Positions 1 through 9,074 are shown, counted from the first letter of the stretch. The stretch: 64,000 nucleotides of DNA from Pasteurellaceae bacterium (GCA_030527795.1 JAUNAB010000002.1:62001-126000), one strand, 5' to 3'. The notes: generated by a model from the sequence alone, not told the origin. Program-made: numbers and translations.

Positions 1-158
1 ACTTGAACACATTCTTTTTTCAAGAAAGAATAACTTTGCCCTGCCGCACTTAAACAACCGTGAGAATCTGTTGACCCACCCAATACAATCGAATTATGTT
101 GTGCTGTTACAGAGCAACCTAGCAATAAAGTAACAAGCAATAATAGTGATATTTTCAT
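1..158 (-). CDS. small lipoprotein, partial (continues beyond the window edge)
   Basis: The reading frame begins at the ATG at 158-156 and runs off the left edge, so only about 52 residues are visible. It opens with a hydrophobic leucine-rich signal followed by a lipobox (LLGC, Cys15), so an exported lipoprotein is expected. The mature part holds spaced cysteines and the stretch DSHGCLSAAGQSYSFLKKEC, recalling small secreted proteins of unknown function with a D.HGC..SAG core. It starts 5 nt after the murE stop with no clear ribosome binding site, so it is probably co-transcribed with the division cluster. In H. influenzae murF follows murE, so this gene sits in an unexpected place. The function is unknown. 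Confidence 0.6.
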   Translation of the reverse strand, partial: MKISLLLLVTLLLGCSVTAQHNSIVLGGSTDSHGCLSAAGQSYSFLKKECVQ

Positions 159-163
159 TTTAT

Positions 164-1648
164 TTATTCGCATTGGTTTAAATAACATTTTGCCATTTCT
201 TGATCAGAAAAATGGTGTTTTGTTTTGCCGATAATTTGATAATTCTCGTGCCCTTTGCCTGCAATTAAAATCACATCATTGGCTTGAGCTTGTTTAATCG
301 CATATTGAATAGCTTTCTCACGTTGATGAATTACTTTAATCTGTTCAGGGTGCGAGAACCCTGTCAAAATTCCTTCAATAATCAAGGCAGGATCTTCTGT
401 ACGCGGATTATCATCAGTTACAATCACATTATCCGCAAACTGCTCAGCTATTTTTGCCATTAGCGGACGTTTTCCTGCATCACGATCACCACCGCAACCA
501 AAAAGGCAATACAATTTACCTAAACAATGTATGCGTGCAGCTTGTAACGCTTTCTCAAGTGCATCGGGTGTATGGGCATAATCCACAATGACTGTCGGTT
601 TTTGCGGCACACTCAGCATTTCCATTCGTCCACAAACGCCCGTTAATTGCGGTGCAGTCTGCATTAAATCAGCTAATGGATAACCCAAGGATAACAATGT
701 CGCTAATACCAATAAGACATTTTGGACATTAAATGCCCCAATTAAATGGCTTTTAATCTCGCCATTGCCCCAGGTTGAATGAAATTGAATGTGTACCCCT
801 TGCGAATAAAACGAAACCGCGGTCAAATTTAGCCACGTTTTTTGTTGCGTTTGAAAATCAGGACGACAGCTCACTGCCACAGCCTGCGGCAAGTCTTTTA
901 GCCATTGTGCACCAATAGGATCATCGGCATTTAAAATTTGACATTGACTCTTAAGCTCACTGAATAAGCGTTTTTTCGCCGCCGCATAGTTTTCCATACT
1001 GTGATGATAATCAAGGTGATCGCGGCTTAAATTGGTGAAAATCGCAGCACTAAATTGTAACGCTTCAACCCGATGCTGTACTAAACCGTGAGATGACACT
1101 TCAATTGCAGCAAAATCAGCCCCTTGCTCAACAAATTTTGCCAACGATGATTGAATTTCAATTGCAGAACCCGTTGTATTCGCCGCTTCTTGTAAGTTGC
1201 CATGTAAGCCATTGCCGATGGTCCCCATTACTGCGGGTTTATGCCCCAAAATTTGTACCCACTGTGCTAATAATTGAGCAATAGTTGTTTTGCCATTGGT
1301 GCCAGTCACACCAACTAAGGTTAAAGCACGAGAAGGGTAATCATAAAAACGATCGGCAAGTTCAGAAAGCTTTTCGGCTAAACGATAATAAGAAATCAAC
1401 GGCACATTTTGTACAAATTGAATCTGTAAATGTTCGTTGGCTTGCTGTGTTTCCACTAGCACGGCATTTGCTCCTTTCTCAATTGCAGCAGAGATAAACT
1501 CACGTCCATCCACAGAATGCCCTTTAATTGCAACGAAAAGACAGCCCGCCTGAACGGCACGGCTGTCTAAACTCATTTCATTTAGTTGAGTGGCATTCAA
1601 TTTTGCGTTATCGACTAATTCAGGTAAAACCGCGGTCAAATTTTTCAT
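164..1648 (-). CDS. murE: UDP-N-acetylmuramoyl-L-alanyl-D-glutamate--2,6-diaminopimelate ligase
   Basis: Cytoplasmic Mur ligase that adds meso-diaminopimelate to the peptidoglycan precursor using ATP. The ATP loop GTNGKTT is at residues 116-122, and the DNPR motif typical of enzymes selecting meso-DAP is near the C-terminus (DDNPRTEDP). The frame is open 24 nt further upstream into ftsI, but the start at 1648 ([11 protein letters not shown]) matches the H. influenzae N-terminus and lies 10 nt after the ftsI stop. That gives 494 residues, normal for the family. Codons 4-6 of this start (LTAV) are encoded by a copy of the local CCGCGG uptake-like motif, and a second copy near 811 also encodes LTAV. 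Fifth gene of the mraZ cluster. Confidence 0.96.
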   Translation of the reverse strand: MKNLTAVLPELVDNAKLNATQLNEMSLDSRAVQAGCLFVAIKGHSVDGREFISAAIEKGANAVLVETQQANEHLQIQFVQNVPLISYYRLAEKLSELADRFYDYPSRALTLVGVTGTNGKTTIAQLLAQWVQILGHKPAVMGTIGNGLHGNLQEAANTTGSAIEIQSSLAKFVEQGADFAAIEVSSHGLVQHRVEALQFSAAIFTNLSRDHLDYHHSMENYAAAKKRLFSELKSQCQILNADDPIGAQWLKDLPQAVAVSCRPDFQTQQKTWLNLTAVSFYSQGVHIQFHSTWGNGEIKSHLIGAFNVQNVLLVLATLLSLGYPLADLMQTAPQLTGVCGRMEMLSVPQKPTVIVDYAHTPDALEKALQAARIHCLGKLYCLFGCGGDRDAGKRPLMAKIAEQFADNVIVTDDNPRTEDPALIIEGILTGFSHPEQIKVIHQREKAIQYAIKQAQANDVILIAGKGHENYQIIGKTKHHFSDQEMAKCYLNQCE

Positions 1649-1658
1649 TATTTTCTCA

Positions 1659-3494
1659 CTAATTCGTTGCATTCTCGATTCGGTTATTGAATTTCTCGCT
1701 TAAACGCACTGTTCGTTTAGGCGTTTTATCACTTGCTTCAGCATCAGGTGCAACATTATTCAAACGCAAAGCGTAACCCATAATTCGTGAAAAGACTGGT
1801 GCAGAAACCGCACCGCCATAATATTGGCCCGCTTTAGGTTCATCAATCAAAATCACGAGTGCATACCGCGGATCAGAGACAGGAGCAATGCCTGCGGTAT
1901 ATGCCATATATTTGTCCACATAATGCCCTTTTTCAATTTTTTTCGCCGTACCTGTTTTGATCGCCACACGATATCCATCAACCATTGCTTTTTTATTCTT
2001 AATTGCAACCTGTTCCATCATATTCACTACATCTTTTGTAATTTTCTCTGAAAATACGCGGTTACCAATAACTGGCGGATCAACTTTTGTAATGGATAAT
2101 GGACGATAGATACCAAAACTTCCCAAGATCATATAAGCACGTGCTATTTGTAATGGTGTTGCATTGATACCATAACCAAAGGCAACGTTTGCTCGTTCAA
2201 TATCCGACCAACGTGGACGTTTTGAATTGAGCCAACCTGCTTGTTCACCCCCTAACCCCAATTCAGTTGGTTTGCCCAAGCCCGCACTAATATAAGTTTC
2301 CATTAATGCACTAGGTGGCATACGCAAGGCTAAACGGCTAACCCCACGGTTAGACGAATTCATTAAAATCTCATCTAAAGTTTGTTGCGGACGTGGTGCC
2401 ACGTCATTCACTTCAACACCATTTAACTTTAATTCGCCAGTATTAATGATTTCATTTCGGCGTACCGCACCACGCTGTAGCGCGGTCAAAACAACGAAAG
2501 GTTTCACGGTTGAACCTGGTTCAAACGTATCCGTTACCGCACGATTACGCATCTGTTCGCTATTCACATTCGTCCGATTATTTGGGTTATAAGAAGGGGC
2601 ATTTGCCATTGCCAACACTTCTCCCGTTTGAATATCAACTAAAACCGCGGTCCCTGAATTCGCATTATTTTCTTTTACCGCTTTCTTAATCTCAAGGTAC
2701 ACCATTGATTGTAATTTTGCATCAATGCTTAACATCACATCATTGGCAACATATTTTTTTACATCGGCAATATTTTCTACCACTTTACCCGATTTATCCA
2801 TACGATATGTGCGAGAACCAGATTTACCAATCAATAATGAATTAAAACTTTTTTCAATACCTTCAATCCCATCACCATCAATATCAGTAAATCCAACTAA
2901 ATGCGCAATTTCTTCTCCCCGCGGATAAAAACGGCGAGGTTCGGGTTTGATCATTAATCCTGGTAATTTAAGCTGACGCACATAATCAGCCACATTCTGT
3001 GAAACTTGTCGTGCTAAATGCTCGAAACGTGAACGGGGTTTATTTTCAATATGTTGCACAAGTTCTTTATAACTCATTCCTAATTCTTTTGCGAGTGCAC
3101 GCCAACGTTCAACATCCTTAAATCCACCCGCTTCAGTTAAAATAAATTTTGGATCGGCAGCAATCGAATTCATCGGAACACTGACCGATAAATATTGTCC
3201 ATTACGATCAAGAATAGCCCCTCTGACAGCCAAAATCTCTTGTTTACGTAACGAACGCTTATCCGCTTCATCATTTAAATTATCAACATTCACAACTTGC
3301 ACATAAGCCGCACGCACTACTAATGAAAATAGCACCGCAACAACGCATATCACCACAAAATAATAGCGCTCTTTTAAAAACGAATTAGCATAAACCGTTT
3401 TCGGTTTTTTAGGCGTAACGACATTCTTTTTGACTGAGCTTGATTTAGCACCAATCTGAGTTTTAGGCTTTTTATTGGAATCTTTTTTAAACAT
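1659..3494 (-). CDS. ftsI: peptidoglycan D,D-transpeptidase FtsI (penicillin-binding protein 3)
   Basis: Septal peptidoglycan transpeptidase, anchored in the inner membrane by one N-terminal segment ([17 protein letters not shown] region) with a periplasmic dimerisation domain and transpeptidase domain. The active-site motifs are visible: STVK (Ser328), SSN (SSNRG) and KTGT (Lys513). The start chosen (MFKKDSNKK) lies 4 nt after the ftsL stop; the frame is open 13 codons further upstream into ftsL. Length 611 residues, typical. After KTG the sequence is KTGTAKK...HYVDKY, so the positions matching H. influenzae Arg517 and Asn526 are Lys518 and Asp527 here. A USS-like motif lies inside the gene at about 2641. 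Confidence 0.96.
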   Translation of the reverse strand: MFKKDSNKKPKTQIGAKSSSVKKNVVTPKKPKTVYANSFLKERYYFVVICVVAVLFSLVVRAAYVQVVNVDNLNDEADKRSLRKQEILAVRGAILDRNGQYLSVSVPMNSIAADPKFILTEAGGFKDVERWRALAKELGMSYKELVQHIENKPRSRFEHLARQVSQNVADYVRQLKLPGLMIKPEPRRFYPRGEEIAHLVGFTDIDGDGIEGIEKSFNSLLIGKSGSRTYRMDKSGKVVENIADVKKYVANDVMLSIDAKLQSMVYLEIKKAVKENNANSGTAVLVDIQTGEVLAMANAPSYNPNNRTNVNSEQMRNRAVTDTFEPGSTVKPFVVLTALQRGAVRRNEIINTGELKLNGVEVNDVAPRPQQTLDEILMNSSNRGVSRLALRMPPSALMETYISAGLGKPTELGLGGEQAGWLNSKRPRWSDIERANVAFGYGINATPLQIARAYMILGSFGIYRPLSITKVDPPVIGNRVFSEKITKDVVNMMEQVAIKNKKAMVDGYRVAIKTGTAKKIEKGHYVDKYMAYTAGIAPVSDPRYALVILIDEPKAGQYYGGAVSAPVFSRIMGYALRLNNVAPDAEASDKTPKRTVRLSEKFNNRIENATN

Positions 3495-3498
3495 ACTT

Positions 3499-3819
3499 TT
3501 ATTCCAGAATAACGACTTCTTGTTCAGGTACAACTTTTTTCATACCGAGCTTCACGTTGGCAATCGCTTCAACACGCGCATTATCACTTAATGTTGTTTC
3601 TTCTAGCTGAAGATTAATGTATTCATTTTCTAACGCTTGCTGTTCAATCACTAAATCGCCATTTTGCGAGACCAATTCTCGCGTTTTATCTGTCAACCAG
3701 ACTGTACCGAAAGCCGTGAGAGTAATGGCGAAGAGCAAAATCATAATTAATTTATTTGATGAAAATAAATCATCAGCAATAATCGTATTTAATGGATAAC
3801 GTTCACTATTTGATAACAT
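3499..3819 (-). CDS. ftsL: cell division protein FtsL
   Basis: Small bitopic division protein of 106 residues that works with FtsB and FtsQ at the septum. It has a short cytoplasmic N-terminus ([15 protein letters not shown]), one membrane segment ([19 protein letters not shown]) and a periplasmic leucine-zipper-like coiled coil ending in [12 protein letters not shown] chose the ATG at 3819 because GGAG sits 6 nt upstream; an in-frame ATG four codons earlier overlaps the rsmH stop (TAATG) but has no such site. The arrangement suggests tight coupling to rsmH. Confidence 0.92.
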   Translation of the reverse strand: MLSNSERYPLNTIIADDLFSSNKLIMILLFAITLTAFGTVWLTDKTRELVSQNGDLVIEQQALENEYINLQLEETTLSDNARVEAIANVKLGMKKVVPEQEVVILE

Positions 3820-3830
3820 ATTTTTCTCCA

Positions 3831-4802
3831 TTAAAGCCGTTCAGCGATACGTAACACCGCACTGCGTGAACGGGGATTCAGGCTAATTTCATCCTCACTT
3901 GGTAAAATGGCTTTCCCAATGGTTTTTAACGTTTGATTACGCTGAATCTGATCTTCACGTAACGGCAATCCTTTTGGAATGGTTTCGCCTTTGCTTTGTT
4001 TACGCATAAAATGTTTTACCATTCGATCTTCTAATGAATGGAAACTAATGATAGACAACCGCCCAGCTGGCGCTAAAACGTCCAATGCTGAAGATAAAAT
4101 ACTTTCTAATTCATCAAGTTCGGAATTAATGTAAATACGAATAGCCTGAAAACTGCGTGTCGCAGGGTGCTTATGTTTATCTTTAAATGGTACTGATTGT
4201 GCAATTAATTCAGCGAGTTGTAATGTCCGTGTTAAAGGGGGCTGATTTTGCTGTAAAGCTGATCGATTATAGTTAACGATTGCTTGGGCAATCCGTTTTG
4301 CAAAGCGTTCTTCGCCAAAGGTTTTCAGCACCCAAGCTAAATCTTGTTCTGATACTTGTTGCAACCATTGTGCTGCAGAAAGCCCTTTACTTGTATCCAT
4401 TCGCATATCAAGCGGCCCATCTTTCATAAAGCTAAAACCGCGTTCGGCATCATCAAGTTGCGGAGAAGATACGCCAAGATCAAGAAGAATCCCATCAACT
4501 TTGCCGATTAAATTTAACTGTTGACAAATTTCAGGAATGGCTGAAAAACTACTATGAATAATTTGAAAACGGGGATCGTGAATTTGCTGAGCAGCTTCAA
4601 TAGCTCGCGGATCACGATCAATCGCAATCAAACGACCAGTCTCAGCAAGTTGGGATAAAATAAGACGGGAATGTCCTCCACGTCCAAAGGTGCCATCAAT
4701 GTAAATCCCTTTTTCTTTCAACGCCAAACCTTCTACCGCCTCATTTAATAACACGGTAGTATGTTTAGAACAAGAAAAAGTATTTTGCACGTTATTCACC
4801 AT
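3831..4802 (-). CDS. rsmH: 16S rRNA (cytosine(1402)-N4)-methyltransferase
   Basis: SAM-dependent methyltransferase (formerly MraW) that modifies C1402 of 16S rRNA. Family signatures are clear: [29 protein letters not shown] (SAM site), [13 protein letters not shown], and the C-terminal [14 protein letters not shown] and [15 protein letters not shown]. The start at 4802 ([14 protein letters not shown]) gives 323 residues and matches family length but has no obvious ribosome binding site. A GTG at 4844 in the same frame has AAGG 6 nt upstream and would add 14 hydrophobic residues, which is unusual for the family, so the exact start is open. Confidence 0.93.
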   Translation of the reverse strand: MVNNVQNTFSCSKHTTVLLNEAVEGLALKEKGIYIDGTFGRGGHSRLILSQLAETGRLIAIDRDPRAIEAAQQIHDPRFQIIHSSFSAIPEICQQLNLIGKVDGILLDLGVSSPQLDDAERGFSFMKDGPLDMRMDTSKGLSAAQWLQQVSEQDLAWVLKTFGEERFAKRIAQAIVNYNRSALQQNQPPLTRTLQLAELIAQSVPFKDKHKHPATRSFQAIRIYINSELDELESILSSALDVLAPAGRLSIISFHSLEDRMVKHFMRKQSKGETIPKGLPLREDQIQRNQTLKTIGKAILPSEDEISLNPRSRSAVLRIAERL

Positions 4803-4888
4803 AAAACAAAACGAAAAAAGAAAAGATAATGCGGTGATAACCACCGCTTACCTTGCTAGTGCCGCTGCCGTGAAGGATTATTCCTTTC

Positions 4889-5347
4889 TTAGAATGACAG
4901 CGTTTTAAATTCATCGGATGTAATAAATTCCTCGCTTGTGGCAAATGCCATATCTTGTGCCATTTGAGCTTGCCAAGCAGGTTCAGACCAAATCTCAAAT
5001 TTATTGAGCTGACCAACCAACATAAGACTTTTTTCTAATTTTGCATGTTGACGCAAATGCGAACTCAACAAAATACGGCCATTACCATCTAACTCACACT
5101 CTAAGGCATTCCCAATCAACATCCGTTGAATGCTACGATGCTTAGGATTACCATTTGGTAAAGCGAGCAACTTTTGCTCAACCTTTTCCCATTCGGCTAA
5201 GGTAAACAGCAATAAACAAGGTTGATTAAGATCAATAGTACAAACCATTTGACCGCGGTTTTCAGCTAAAATCTCGGCACGATAACGTGTTGGGATCGCC
5301 AAACGCCCCTTGCTATCTAGATTTACTGCCGTTGTACCACGAAACAT
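4889..5347 (-). CDS. mraZ: transcriptional regulator MraZ
   Basis: DNA-binding protein of 152 residues with two SpoVT/AbrB-like folds. The N-terminus ([21 protein letters not shown]) and the second repeat ([18 protein letters not shown]) are diagnostic. In E. coli MraZ forms a ring and represses its own dcw operon by binding TGGG-type direct repeats. Four repeats with the correct 10-bp spacing lie just upstream (5401-5435), so autoregulation is likely. First gene of the cluster mraZ-rsmH-ftsL-ftsI-murE. A copy of the CCGCGG uptake-like motif is inside the gene near 5248. Confidence 0.97.
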   Translation of the reverse strand: MFRGTTAVNLDSKGRLAIPTRYRAEILAENRGQMVCTIDLNQPCLLLFTLAEWEKVEQKLLALPNGNPKHRSIQRMLIGNALECELDGNGRILLSSHLRQHAKLEKSLMLVGQLNKFEIWSEPAWQAQMAQDMAFATSEEFITSDEFKTLSF

Positions 5348-5386
5348 GATTGTTCCTTTAGTCCGCTTATTACATTGATATGTGTT

Positions 5387-5435
5387 ATCTTACAATAAAA
5401 ACCAATTTTTACCACAAAACTCCACTTATTACCAC
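5387..5435 (-). promoter_or_regulatory. mraZ promoter with four MraZ-box direct repeats
   Basis: Read on the minus strand, GTGGT, GTGGA, GTGGT and TTGGT occur at exactly 10-bp intervals (plus-strand 5431-5435, 5421-5425, 5411-5415, 5401-5405). This is the arrangement of E. coli MraZ sites, with GTGG in place of TGGG. A possible -10 box TAAGAT is at 5392-5387, so bound MraZ would cover the -35 region. The ribosome binding site AAGGA precedes the mraZ ATG. The promoter assignment is inferred. Confidence 0.6.
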
Positions 5436-5530
5436 TTTTTTAAGTTTATTGTGTGTTAGGTTCCATTGCAAGCCGTTTATCAACATCTTTACAGTTCATT
5501 GACAAAATAAATTGTTCTCTATCATTGAAA

Positions 5531-5574
5531 AAAACCGCGGTCAAAAAAGCGATTGAATTTTTGACCGCGGTTTT
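5531..5574 (-). terminator. paired uptake-motif hairpin terminator after the merR gene
   Basis: A perfect 17-bp inverted repeat, AAAACCGCGGTCAAAAA (5531-5547) and its complement (5558-5574), with a 10-nt loop and flanking A and T runs. It lies between the merR stop and the mraZ promoter region. The arms are two head-to-head copies of the local uptake-like motif. Confidence 0.75.
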
Positions 5575-5610
5575 AACCAATTTTATTTAAAATAACTTCT
5601 CAAAGCCTAT

Positions 5611-6024
5611 CTATTGATTTTGAGTACCATCTGGAATTTCTGCTAAAGCCGCTTGAATACTGCCAAGTTGCTGTGCCCGTTGATAAAATTCACATTTGTG
5701 AGCAATCACTTTCAAATAGCCTTTTAATTCTTGGATTTGTTGCTGAACTTTCATTCTTTGTTGTTCAAAAATGGCTAGTCGTTCGGCAATACTTTCATCG
5801 CCATTTACCGCACAATCCGCAAAATATTTAATGTCTTTCAACGTCATACCCGTATTTTTTAAGCATTGAATCAATTCTAACCATTCAATATCTTGCTGAG
5901 TGAATAGACGAATACCGCCCGCTGAACGTTGAACAAAAGGTAATAAAGCCTGTTTAGCATAAAAACGTAGTGTATGAGCAGAAATGCCAACCTGAGCCGC
6001 CGCTTTAGCAACAGTAAAAGACAT
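5611..6024 (-). CDS. MerR-family transcriptional regulator
   Basis: Cytoplasmic regulator of 137 residues. The N-terminal MerR winged helix reads FTVAKAAAQVGISAHTLRFYAKQALLP followed by GIRLFTQQDIEWLELIQCLKNTGMTLKDIKYF. A coiled-coil dimerisation helix follows (about residues 80-115), and a single cysteine (HKCEFY) lies near residue 110. It resembles the AdhR/NmlR/YyaN group, but the effector cannot be read from sequence. It is transcribed away from the START-like pseudogene and the short-chain dehydrogenase. A MerR-type promoter with a 19-bp spacer faces those genes, so they are the probable targets. Confidence 0.88.
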   Translation of the reverse strand: MSFTVAKAAAQVGISAHTLRFYAKQALLPFVQRSAGGIRLFTQQDIEWLELIQCLKNTGMTLKDIKYFADCAVNGDESIAERLAIFEQQRMKVQQQIQELKGYLKVIAHKCEFYQRAQQLGSIQAALAEIPDGTQNQ

Positions 6025-6058
6025 TCTATTCTCCTAATTAAAAAAATTTCAAAAAGTA

Positions 6059-6090
6059 CTTGCTTGAGAGTTTACTCTCAAGTTTATACT
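6059..6090 (+). promoter_or_regulatory. MerR-type promoter with inverted-repeat operator
   Basis: A perfect 8-bp inverted repeat, CTTGAGAG-TTTA-CTCTCAAG (6063-6082), lies between a -35-like TTGCTT (6060-6065) and a -10 TATACT (6085-6090). The spacer is 19 bp, the over-long spacing typical of promoters that MerR proteins activate by DNA distortion. It points toward the pseudogene and dehydrogenase on the plus strand. Confidence 0.7.
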
Positions 6091-6134
6091 CTCGCTATCA
6101 ATTACCCAATCAACCTTTATAACTGTAGAATACA

Positions 6135-6665
6135 ATGAAAATAATGACTTTTGTGACATCAATCGCATTATTCGGTTCAGTGGGCTTTGCACAAGCGGAG
6201 GGCTATGCAATTAAACACGCTGACAACCAATGGTAAACCCACACAAGTCAAATAATTAACGCGACACCAAAACAAGTTTGGGCAACCTTAACTGATTTCG
6301 CACATTATAATTGGACATCATCATTTAAGGGAATTAAAGGGCAATTTAAAAATGGGCAATCTATTCGCTCAATTTATTTACTCGCTAATGGACTCACAGA
6401 ATTTCCACATAAAAAATTAAAAATTGTAGGTGGAATTGAATTTTCGTGGTCCGATCCTATCGCAGGAATGGCAGGTTTGAACGATGATCATCATTTTATC
6501 GTCAGCGAGACAGATGATGGCAAAACCTTATTTATTCAACTCGATACCTACACAGGTGCAACCGCCACAATAAATGCAGAAATGCTAGCAAAAAACCAAA
6601 TTGCTGAATTTGAAAAATTTAATAAGGAACTTAAAATGGAAAGCGAAAAACGTTTTCCACAATAA
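6135..6665 (+). pseudogene. secreted START/SRPBCC-like protein broken by an in-frame stop
   Basis: One frame runs from the ATG at 6135 to the stop at 6665 (176 codons) with a single internal TAA at 6234-6236, codon 34. Before the stop there is a signal peptide (MKIMTFVTSIALFGSVGFAQAEG). After it, the text TSQIINATPKQVWATLTDF is the start of a polyketide-cyclase/START-like fold, and the frame stays clean to KRFPQ. One base change would restore the gene. An internal ATG at 6468 could only make the last 65 residues. It sits directly before the dehydrogenase gene, under the MerR-type promoter. Confidence 0.75.
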
Positions 6666-6692
6666 TGAATATCTACTAAGAGGTAAATGACT

Positions 6693-7439
6693 ATGCAAAA
6701 TATTCAAGACAAAGTAATTATCATCACGGGTGCATCAAGTGGCTTAGGCGAAGCAATGGCGCGCCATTTAGCTAAAAAAGGGGCGATTGTTGTACTTTCT
6801 GCACGTCGTGCTGATCGACTACAAACGATTGAAAAGGAAATAAAAGCGAAAGGTGGGCGTGCAATGTCAGTCGTGGCAGATGTTACAAAACTCGCTGATG
6901 TCCAAAATCTTGCTACCCAAACGTCAAATGCCTTTGGCAAAATTGATGTGTTAATTAACAATGCAGGCGTGATGATTCTCGCCCCATTAGCGAAACGACA
7001 AGTCGCAGAATGGGATAAAATGATTGATATTAACATTAAAGGTGTACTTTACGGTATCTCCGCGGTACTACCAACCTTACAAGCACAAAAAAGCGGGCAA
7101 ATCATCAACATTTCATCGGTTGCTGGGTTACGTATTTCTGCAGGGATCGGCACAGTATATAGCGGAACAAAATTTGCCGTGAAAGCCATTTCAGAAGGGT
7201 TAAGAATGGAAGTTGCGCCTGATAATATTCGTGTAACAACAATTTATCCTGGTGCGGTAGATAGCGAATTGAAACTGCATAGCACAGATAAAGAAAGTGC
7301 CGCTGGCGTTGAAGCGTTTTATAAGGCAAATGAAATTTCGGCAGATAGCATTGCTCGTGCAGTGGCTTATGCGATTGAACAACCTGACGATGTTGCAGTC
7401 AACGAAATTACAGTACGCCCAACACGCCAAGAATTTTAA
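6693..7439 (+). CDS. short-chain dehydrogenase/reductase, substrate unknown
   Basis: Classical cytoplasmic SDR enzyme of 248 residues. The cofactor motif TGASSGLG is near residue 12, NNAG near residue 88, the catalytic serine is in INISSVAG, and the Tyr/Lys pair is in YSGTK. It resembles the YdfG/oxidoreductase group that reduces small carbonyl compounds. The start at 6693 is 9 nt after AAGAGG; an ATG at 6687 is only 3 nt after it and less likely. The gene follows the START-like pseudogene and is probably controlled by the divergent MerR regulator. Confidence 0.88.
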   Translation: MQNIQDKVIIITGASSGLGEAMARHLAKKGAIVVLSARRADRLQTIEKEIKAKGGRAMSVVADVTKLADVQNLATQTSNAFGKIDVLINNAGVMILAPLAKRQVAEWDKMIDINIKGVLYGISAVLPTLQAQKSGQIINISSVAGLRISAGIGTVYSGTKFAVKAISEGLRMEVAPDNIRVTTIYPGAVDSELKLHSTDKESAAGVEAFYKANEISADSIARAVAYAIEQPDDVAVNEITVRPTRQEF

Positions 7440-7443
7440 CACT

Positions 7444-7484
7444 AAACCGCGGTCAAAAAACGATTGGATTTTTGACTGCGGTTT
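7444..7484. terminator. bidirectional paired uptake-motif terminator
   Basis: AAACCGCGGTCAAAAA (7444-7459) faces TTTTTGACTGCGGTTT (7469-7484); one arm carries a single C-to-T change in the core. It lies between the convergent ends of the dehydrogenase gene and mnmA and can serve both. Confidence 0.7.
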
Positions 7485-7505
7485 TGGCTGGGTTTGAGTG
7501 GGGAT

Positions 7506-8660
7506 TTATGCTTTTAATTGCTGTTCAATAATCCCACCGCCAAGACAAATTTCGCCTTGATAAAAGACCGCGGATTGCCCTGGCGTTACCGCAATTTGTG
7601 GTTCGTCAAAACGCACTTCAAGACAATCATCATTAAGAGGAATCAGTTGGCAAGGAATATCCGTTTGACGATAACGCGTTTTCACTGTGCAACGTAGCGG
7701 TTCACGGATAGGTTGACGGTCAACCCAATGCAGTTGCTGAGCAATTAGCCCTGTGGACAGCAACGCTGAATTATCTAATCCCTGTGCAACAACTAACACA
7801 TTATTCACTAAATCTTTTTCAACCACATACCAGGCATTTTCATCTTTGCCTTTTATGCCACCAATCCCTAACCCTTTGCGTTGCCCTAAGGTATGATACA
7901 TTAATCCATCGTGGCGTCCGATACACTCGCCTTCCGTTGTGTGAATTTCCCCAGGTTGTGCAGGCAAATAACGGGCTAAGAAATCACGAAATTTGCGTTC
8001 ACCAATAAAACAAATTCCCGTTGAATCTTTTTTCTTCGCCGTGGCTAAACCTAAATCTTCAGCAATTTTCCGCACGATCGGCTTTTCAATTTCGCCAACG
8101 GGGAACAAACTTTGTGCAACTTGCTCGTGGCTTAAGGTATATAAAAAATAACTTTGGTCTTTGTTCGCATCTAACCCACGCAGCAGTTGCGATTGCCCAT
8201 CAACATCACGGCGACGCACATAATGCCCCGTGGCAATATAATCAGCCCCTAAATCTTCCGCGGCATATTCTAAAAATGCTTTAAATTTAATTTCTTTATT
8301 GCACAAGATATCAGGGTTGGGTGTACGTCCCGCTTTATATTCTTGTAAAAAATGCTCAAATACATTATCCCAATACTCTGCCGCAAAATTAATTTTATGT
8401 AATTTGATCCCCAATCCGTCGCATACCGCTTGTGCATCAGCTAAATCTGCCGCGGCAGTACAATAATCGGTATCATCATCTTCTTCCCAGTTTTTCATAA
8501 ACAAGCCTTCCACTTGGTAGCCTTGTTGTTGCAAAATAAACGCGGAAACAGACGAATCAACACCGCCCGACATACCACAAATCACTTTCTTACGCGCATT
8601 TTGGGCAAGTTGTTCGAGACTAAGTGAGGGAAAATATTGATTATAGGTTATTGATTGCAT
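7506..8660 (-). CDS. mnmA: tRNA-specific 2-thiouridylase MnmA
   Basis: Cytoplasmic enzyme that thiolates U34 of tRNA Lys, Glu and Gln, taking sulfur relayed from TusE. The ATP PP-loop SGGVDSS is at residues 31-37, and the two catalytic cysteines are Cys120 (NPDILCNKE) and Cys217 ([12 protein letters not shown]). Length 384 residues, normal. The N-terminal 25 residues before [10 protein letters not shown] are variable in the family, so the start is likely but not proven. It lies downstream of the nqr operon, separated from nqrM by about 170 nt with its own upstream space. Confidence 0.96.
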   Translation of the reverse strand: MQSITYNQYFPSLSLEQLAQNARKKVICGMSGGVDSSVSAFILQQQGYQVEGLFMKNWEEDDDTDYCTAAADLADAQAVCDGLGIKLHKINFAAEYWDNVFEHFLQEYKAGRTPNPDILCNKEIKFKAFLEYAAEDLGADYIATGHYVRRRDVDGQSQLLRGLDANKDQSYFLYTLSHEQVAQSLFPVGEIEKPIVRKIAEDLGLATAKKKDSTGICFIGERKFRDFLARYLPAQPGEIHTTEGECIGRHDGLMYHTLGQRKGLGIGGIKGKDENAWYVVEKDLVNNVLVVAQGLDNSALLSTGLIAQQLHWVDRQPIREPLRCTVKTRYRQTDIPCQLIPLNDDCLEVRFDEPQIAVTPGQSAVFYQGEICLGGGIIEQQLKA

Positions 8661-8695
8661 ACATCTCTCGTTATCACATTCATTTGGTTAATAAT

Positions 8696-8715
8696 AAAGG
8701 GCTATAATGCCCTTT
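8696..8715 (-). terminator. hairpin between nqrM and mnmA
   Basis: AAAGGGC-TATAAT-GCCCTTT, a 7-bp stem with a 6-nt loop, followed on the minus strand by ATTATT. It may end the nqr transcript weakly or protect its 3' end. Confidence 0.4.
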
Positions 8716-8808
8716 ATAGATATTTTCTTTCTGGCGAAACAAAATCATACCGCATTCGTCTTAAAATCACCAATTCACAATGCCAATCATTGAATGAAAA
8801 AAGACAGG

Positions 8809-8825
8809 ATTTTTGACCGCGGTAT
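8809..8825 (-). repeat. single intergenic copy of the local uptake-signal-like motif
   Basis: Plus strand ATTTTTGACCGCGGTAT, read on the minus strand as ACCGCGGTCAAAAAT. It is an unpaired example, directly after the nqrM stop, of the motif found throughout the window. The motif equals the H. influenzae uptake signal (AAGTGCGGTCAAAA) with GT replaced by CC. Confidence 0.65.
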
Positions 8826-8828
8826 TAG

Positions 8829-9074
8829 CTATTTTACTTCGTAAAATTTCGGTTCAAAATTGGCTTTTAATTCCGCTTGAGCTTGTTCATCACCATTTTG
8901 GGCTTTTTGTTTCAAATTATCGCAAGGTTCTTCACAATCGCACATTTTTTTCATTCCCAATGCGGTAATGCCACCACAACTGCCTTTAATAGTTTGACGG
9001 CGGAAAATATAGCCGATCGCCATTCCTAAAATGACTAAAATAAAGATACCAAAGGTAATCATAAATAATTTCAT
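8829..9074 (-). CDS. nqrM: Na+-NQR maturation protein NqrM
   Basis: Small membrane-anchored protein of 81 residues needed for correct assembly of the Na+-NQR complex, probably by delivering iron to the NqrD/NqrE metal site. It has one N-terminal membrane segment (residues 3-23) followed by the conserved cysteines Cys33 (GSCGG) and Cys45, Cys47, Cys51 (CDCEEPC). The second of two adjacent ATGs (9074) is favoured because AGGAG is 5 nt upstream of it. It follows apbE by 16 nt, as in other nqr-apbE-nqrM operons. Confidence 0.9.
   Translation of the reverse strand: MKLFMITFGIFILVILGMAIGYIFRRQTIKGSCGGITALGMKKMCDCEEPCDNLKQKAQNGDEQAQAELKANFEPKFYEVK

Noticed and set aside
4803-4844. GTG start adding a hydrophobic N-terminus to rsmH
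   Set aside because: It has a fair ribosome binding site, but the extra 14 residues are not seen in the family; kept only as an alternative start.
7105-7497. Several open frames antisense to or overlapping the short-chain dehydrogenase gene
   Set aside because: They lack ribosome binding sites and recognisable domains and are explained by the real gene in another frame.
8703-8708. TATAAT in the hairpin loop at 8696-8715 as the mnmA promoter
   Set aside because: It reads TATAAT only on the plus strand; on the minus strand, where mnmA lies, it reads ATTATA.
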